In this document: piece after piece, positions 25,310-28,102 of the stretch | Layout of the letters: each line of letters starts with the position of its first letter | Numbering within the stretch: position 1 is the stretch's first letter | DNA from: Flavobacterium psychrophilum | Lineage (GTDB): Bacteria; Bacteroidota; Bacteroidia; Flavobacteriales; Flavobacteriaceae | Direction: 5' to 3' | NCBI GenBank assembly: GCA_020720185.1 | Contig: DYPB01000005.1 | Span: 13,138 to 41,239, forward strand | DNA: 28,102 bases | Position numbers and translations under genes: made by a program | The notes under the pieces: model-generated | Database searches by the model: none | What the model saw: the letters and a program-made list of their open reading frames with translations, nothing else | Told to the model about the DNA's origin: nothing

Positions 25310-25561
25310 ATGAAAAAAGGAGTTCACCCAGAAAATTACAGATTAGTAGCATTTAAAGACATGTCAAACGAAGATGTTTTTATAACAAAATCTACCGCAG
25401 ACACAAGAGAAACAATTACACACGAAGGTGTTGAATATCCAGTAGTTAAGATGGAGATTTCTAGAACTTCACATCCTTTTTACACAGGTAAATCTAAACT
25501 TATTGATACTGCAGGAAGAATTGATAAATTTAAAACAAAATACGCAAAACACACAAAATAA
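25310..25561 (+). CDS. rpmE2: 50S ribosomal protein L31, type B
   Basis: This 83-residue protein starts [20 protein letters not shown] and has the [22 protein letters not shown] stretch that marks the type-B L31 family. It has no cysteines, so it lacks the zinc ribbon of type-A L31 and should not depend on zinc. Type B is commonly the only L31 in Bacteroidota, which would make it constitutive rather than a zinc-starvation substitute. It is a monocistronic unit: a clear promoter, a leader of about 100 bases and a strong terminator just downstream. Confidence 0.97.
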   Translation: MKKGVHPENYRLVAFKDMSNEDVFITKSTADTRETITHEGVEYPVVKMEISRTSHPFYTGKSKLIDTAGRIDKFKTKYAKHTK

Positions 25562-25582
25562 TTGCAAGTTTATACATAAAAT

Positions 25583-25614
25583 AAAAACCTTTCAAGAAAT
25601 TGAAAGGTTTTTTT
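25583..25614 (+). terminator. Intrinsic terminator after rpmE2
   Basis: AAAAACCTTTCAA (25583-25595) pairs perfectly with TTGAAAGGTTTTT (25600-25612) around a GAAA loop and runs into the T-tract. It is a compact, strong rho-independent terminator 21 bases after the stop. Confidence 0.92.
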
Positions 25615-25626
25615 ATAGAAATTTGT

Positions 25627-25634
25627 TAGTTTTG
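25627..25634 (+). promoter_or_regulatory. -7 promoter element upstream of the GlmU-like gene
   Basis: TAGTTTTG matches TAnnTTTG and lies 33 bases before the ATG. No -33 TTTG is visible at the expected spacing, which falls in the T-tract of the rpmE2 terminator. Confidence 0.4.
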
Positions 25635-25667
25635 TTTTTTCTAAAACACTTTTAAATTTTCTTTAAA

Positions 25668-26843
25668 ATGAATTATATACTTTTTGACGGCACTGTTCGC
25701 AACGCATTATTACCGTTTACATTTACTCGCCCAGTTGCAGACATTCGTATTGGCATCCTGACGATTAGAGAAAAGTGGGAAAAATATTTAGGTTCAACCA
25801 CTACAACTATTACAGAAGAATATTTGCAAGAAAAATATCCGATGGTAGAGATGGAAGAAAATATAATGATAAATTCTTCATACTTACCTAATAATGAATT
25901 AGTTGAATTAATTTCTGATTTAAAACCTAATCAAGCAATTTTTAAATCCGACGATGTAATTGCATTTTATACTCAAGAAAATCAGGAGGAAGTAAATTTT
26001 GATGATTATGAAATTATCACTTTTAATTCAGATTGCTTAACAGTGCAAAATACATGGGATATTTTTGCAAAAAATGATTCAGCTATTCGTGCTGATTTTC
26101 AATTAATTACGGAAGACAGGATTTCTCAAAAAGTACCAAAAAGTGTAAATGTTTTAGGTTCTGAAAATATTTTTATTGAAGAAGGAGCAAAATTAGATTT
26201 TGTTACATTAAATGCCTTGACGGGACCTATATATATAGGTAAAAATTCGGAAATTATGGAAGGTTCGGTAATTCGAGGTCCATTTGCTTTATGTGAAGAA
26301 GCTCAAGTTAAATTGGCAACAAAAGTTTATGGAGCAACCACCGTAGGACCACATTGTAGAATAGGAGGAGAGGTCAATAATTCGGTGCTTTTTGGATATT
26401 CAAATAAAGGACACGATGGGTTTTTAGGCAATTCAGTGTTAGGCGAATGGTGTAATATTGGTGCCGATAGTAACAATTCAAACCTTAAAAATAATTATGA
26501 AGAAGTAAAATTATGGAGCTATGAAACCGAAAATTTCGCTAAAACAGGATTACAATTTTGTGGATTAATGATGGGAGATCATAGCAAATGTGCCATCAAT
26601 ACCATGTTTAATACTGGTACGGTTGTTGGGGTTTCTACAAATATTTTTGGAAGTGGTTTTCCTCGAAATTTTGTACCTAGTTTTTCTTGGGGAGGAGCTT
26701 CTGGTTTTACAACATATATCACAAAAAAGGCTTTCGAAACAGCTCGAATTGTAATGAGTCGTCGCCATCTTGAGTTTGATGAAATTGAAGAACGAATTTT
26801 AGAGCACATATTTGAAGAAACTAAAAAATACAGAAAAGAATGA
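25668..26843 (+). CDS. GlmU-like sugar-nucleotide enzyme (Bacteroidota type)
   Basis: This 391-residue protein has an N-terminal nucleotidyltransferase-like domain (about 1-160) and a C-terminal left-handed beta-helix of hexapeptide repeats (about 165-345; for example PIYIGKNSEIMEGSVIRGPF, TTVGPHCRIGGEVNNSVLFG, NSVLGEWCNIGADSNNSNL). It matches the Bacteroidota 'GlmU family' (TIGR03991) proposed to carry uridylyl- and acetyltransferase activities for UDP-GlcNAc. Unlike E. coli GlmU, the N terminus (MNYILFDGTVRNALLPFTFTRP) lacks the LAAGxGTRM pyrophosphorylase signature, so the first activity is uncertain. Here it follows rpmE2. Its last four bases overlap the start of the next gene. Confidence 0.85.
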   Translation: MNYILFDGTVRNALLPFTFTRPVADIRIGILTIREKWEKYLGSTTTTITEEYLQEKYPMVEMEENIMINSSYLPNNELVELISDLKPNQAIFKSDDVIAFYTQENQEEVNFDDYEIITFNSDCLTVQNTWDIFAKNDSAIRADFQLITEDRISQKVPKSVNVLGSENIFIEEGAKLDFVTLNALTGPIYIGKNSEIMEGSVIRGPFALCEEAQVKLATKVYGATTVGPHCRIGGEVNNSVLFGYSNKGHDGFLGNSVLGEWCNIGADSNNSNLKNNYEEVKLWSYETENFAKTGLQFCGLMMGDHSKCAINTMFNTGTVVGVSTNIFGSGFPRNFVPSFSWGGASGFTTYITKKAFETARIVMSRRHLEFDEIEERILEHIFEETKKYRKE

Positions 26844-27268
26844 TTTTAAAACAAAAATTTGGTATCGACAAATTACTTTTTGGAATGAAACAAAAAGATG
26901 TTGAAACTATTTATGGCAAAGCCAATAAACAGTATAATGACGACGATGGAAATCTTATTTTAGTATATTATCAATATAAAATGCGTTTAACTTTTTATGA
27001 AGACGAAAATTTGAGATTAGGATATATTATTTCATCAAATCCTGAATTGACAATAGATAACAAAAAAATTATTGGCAAAAATATAATAGAGATTAAGAAA
27101 GAATTACCCAATTTCAAATCATGGGATATTGAAAATTTTGATATTACTGAAAATCATTTTAATGAGGATAATTGGTTGATTTTTGTAACAGAATTTGACG
27201 AAATTATAAAAATTGAAATGGGAGCCATTATTAATAATAACGATGAATTTGAATGGAAATTCAAGTAG
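26840..27268 (+). CDS. Small hypothetical protein coupled to the GlmU-like gene
   Basis: This 142-residue protein has no signal peptide or membrane segment. It is acidic and rich in aromatic residues. I do not recognise the family. The first third, GIDKLLFGMKQKDVETIYGKANK, resembles the 'iGMtkeeV...lGkP' hook seen in SmpA/OmlA-like and some immunity-type proteins, and a weaker second unit, TIDNKKIIGKNIIEIKKELPN, follows, so it may be a two-repeat protein. The ATG overlaps the GlmU-like stop (ATGA), and yaaA follows after nine bases. Its codon and base use look like those of its neighbours, so it appears native. Confidence 0.75.
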   Translation: MILKQKFGIDKLLFGMKQKDVETIYGKANKQYNDDDGNLILVYYQYKMRLTFYEDENLRLGYIISSNPELTIDNKKIIGKNIIEIKKELPNFKSWDIENFDITENHFNEDNWLIFVTEFDEIIKIEMGAIINNNDEFEWKFK

Positions 27269-27277
27269 AAAACAAAA

Positions 27278-28036
27278 ATGAAAATAGTAATATCGCCCGC
27301 TAAATCGTTAAATTTTGATAAAAAAAATCCAATAAAAGAATTTTCTGAAGGTATTTTTTTAAAAGAAAGCAAAAAAATAAATGCTGTTTTAAAAAAGAAA
27401 AAACCAGAACAGTTAATGGATTTGATGGAAATTTCTCAAAATTTAGCCGATTTAAACTATCAACGAAACCAAGATTGGGAGTTGCCTTTTACATTAGAAA
27501 ATTCAAAACCCGCAGTCTTTGTGTTTGACGGAGAAGTGTATAATGGGTTGGATATTAACTCTTTAGAAGTGGATAAAATTTTTATTTTACAAAACAAATT
27601 ACGAATTTTATCAGGACTTTACGGTTTGTTAAAACCATTGGATTTAATGCAAGCCTATCGACTAGAAATGGGAACGAAGCTACCGATTGGAACGAGCAAG
27701 AATTTATACGAATTTTGGAAAACAAAAATTACAAATCAGTTAAATAAAGAGTTGAGTAAGGATGAAATTTTTATCAATTTAGCAAGTAATGAATATTTTT
27801 CTGCGGTTGATGTAAAAAAATTAAAAGTAGCTGTTATTACTCCAGAATTTAAAGATTATAAAGATGGAAAGTTAAAAACTATTAGTTTTTTTGCTAAAAA
27901 AGCTCGTGGATTAATGGTTCGCTTTATAATTGATACAAATGCTGAAACCATCGATGATTTAAAACAATTTAATTACGAGGGATATGAGTTTGACAGCAAT
28001 TTATCTAAAGGAAACAGCCTGATTTTTACGAGATAA
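27278..28036 (+). CDS. yaaA: Peroxide stress protein YaaA (UPF0246/DUF328)
   Basis: This 252-residue cytoplasmic protein starts MKIVISPAKSLNFD, the family signature, and contains FVFDGEVYNGLD, LRILSGLYGLLKPLDLMQAYRLEMG, FINLASNEYFSAVD and a C-terminal KKARGLMVRFIID, all in the expected order and at normal length. In E. coli, YaaA is induced by peroxide and lowers free iron, so limiting Fenton damage to DNA. A DNA-binding activity has also been proposed. It follows the unknown small gene by nine bases and probably belongs to the same transcript. Nothing recognisable lies between its stop and the window end. Confidence 0.93.
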   Translation: MKIVISPAKSLNFDKKNPIKEFSEGIFLKESKKINAVLKKKKPEQLMDLMEISQNLADLNYQRNQDWELPFTLENSKPAVFVFDGEVYNGLDINSLEVDKIFILQNKLRILSGLYGLLKPLDLMQAYRLEMGTKLPIGTSKNLYEFWKTKITNQLNKELSKDEIFINLASNEYFSAVDVKKLKVAVITPEFKDYKDGKLKTISFFAKKARGLMVRFIIDTNAETIDDLKQFNYEGYEFDSNLSKGNSLIFTR

Positions 28037-28102
28037 AAGTATAAGATATTTTAACCCAAATTACGCATTAGAAATCTATTCCAAACTCAAACTACTTCAA
28101 AA

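Noticed and set aside
1..28102. CRISPR arrays, tRNA or rRNA genes, insertion sequences, prophage genes
   Set aside because: I looked on both strands and saw no regularly spaced repeats, cloverleaf-like GC-rich segments, transposases, integrases or phage structural genes.

Overview
The window is a gene-dense, AT-rich stretch of chromosome from a Bacteroidota bacterium, most likely a member of the Flavobacteriia. Three things support this: the gene families (type-B L31 without cysteines, the Bacteroidota GlmU-like protein, DUF4199, fused IcmF, a TPR protein beside ribH), several promoters of the Bacteroidota type (TAnnTTTG at -7, once with TTTG at -33), and the scarcity of Shine-Dalgarno sequences. 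At least three genes must use TTG starts (ruvC, the lipoprotein at 6582-7079 and the ECF sigma factor). No phage, insertion sequence, CRISPR array, tRNA or rRNA was seen.

Layout. 1-218 is the end of a RelE/ParE-type toxin. 267-2400 holds dgt and dapF. An LPG-synthase/flippase-like membrane protein (2552-3475, minus) is divergent from ruvC, bioA and a beta-ketoacyl synthase (3521-6524), a likely operon in which the last two genes suggest biotin precursor synthesis. A TonB-C-like lipoprotein (minus) and a DUF456 membrane protein follow. 7893-11366 encodes fused isobutyryl-CoA mutase IcmF. Its linker carries two inverted copies of a GC-rich palindromic element in the reading frame. 11367-11811 holds a decayed, frameshifted gene remnant.

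A minus-strand operon (14756 down to 11812) encodes a membrane-anchored TPR protein, ribH and a large FAD-dependent dehydrogenase. Plus-strand recF and clpB follow, each with a terminator. Next come a secreted rhodanese-thioredoxin fusion, DUF2461, murB, a PaiB-like FMN protein, a membrane glycosyltransferase, and an ECF sigma factor whose TTG start overlaps the glycosyltransferase stop. A DUF4199 protein and a GtrB-like glycosyltransferase lie on the minus strand. The window ends with rpmE2 (clear promoter, structured leader, strong terminator), a GlmU-like sugar-nucleotide enzyme, a small unknown protein and yaaA.

Most of this is core metabolism and cell-envelope work: lysine/peptidoglycan precursors (dapF, murB, GlmU-like), cofactors (biotin, riboflavin), DNA maintenance (dgt, ruvC, recF) and protein quality control (clpB). 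I found no convincing undescribed multi-gene system. The best leads are the palindromic elements inside icmF, the rpmE2 leader with two mutually exclusive hairpins, and the ketosynthase paired with bioA.
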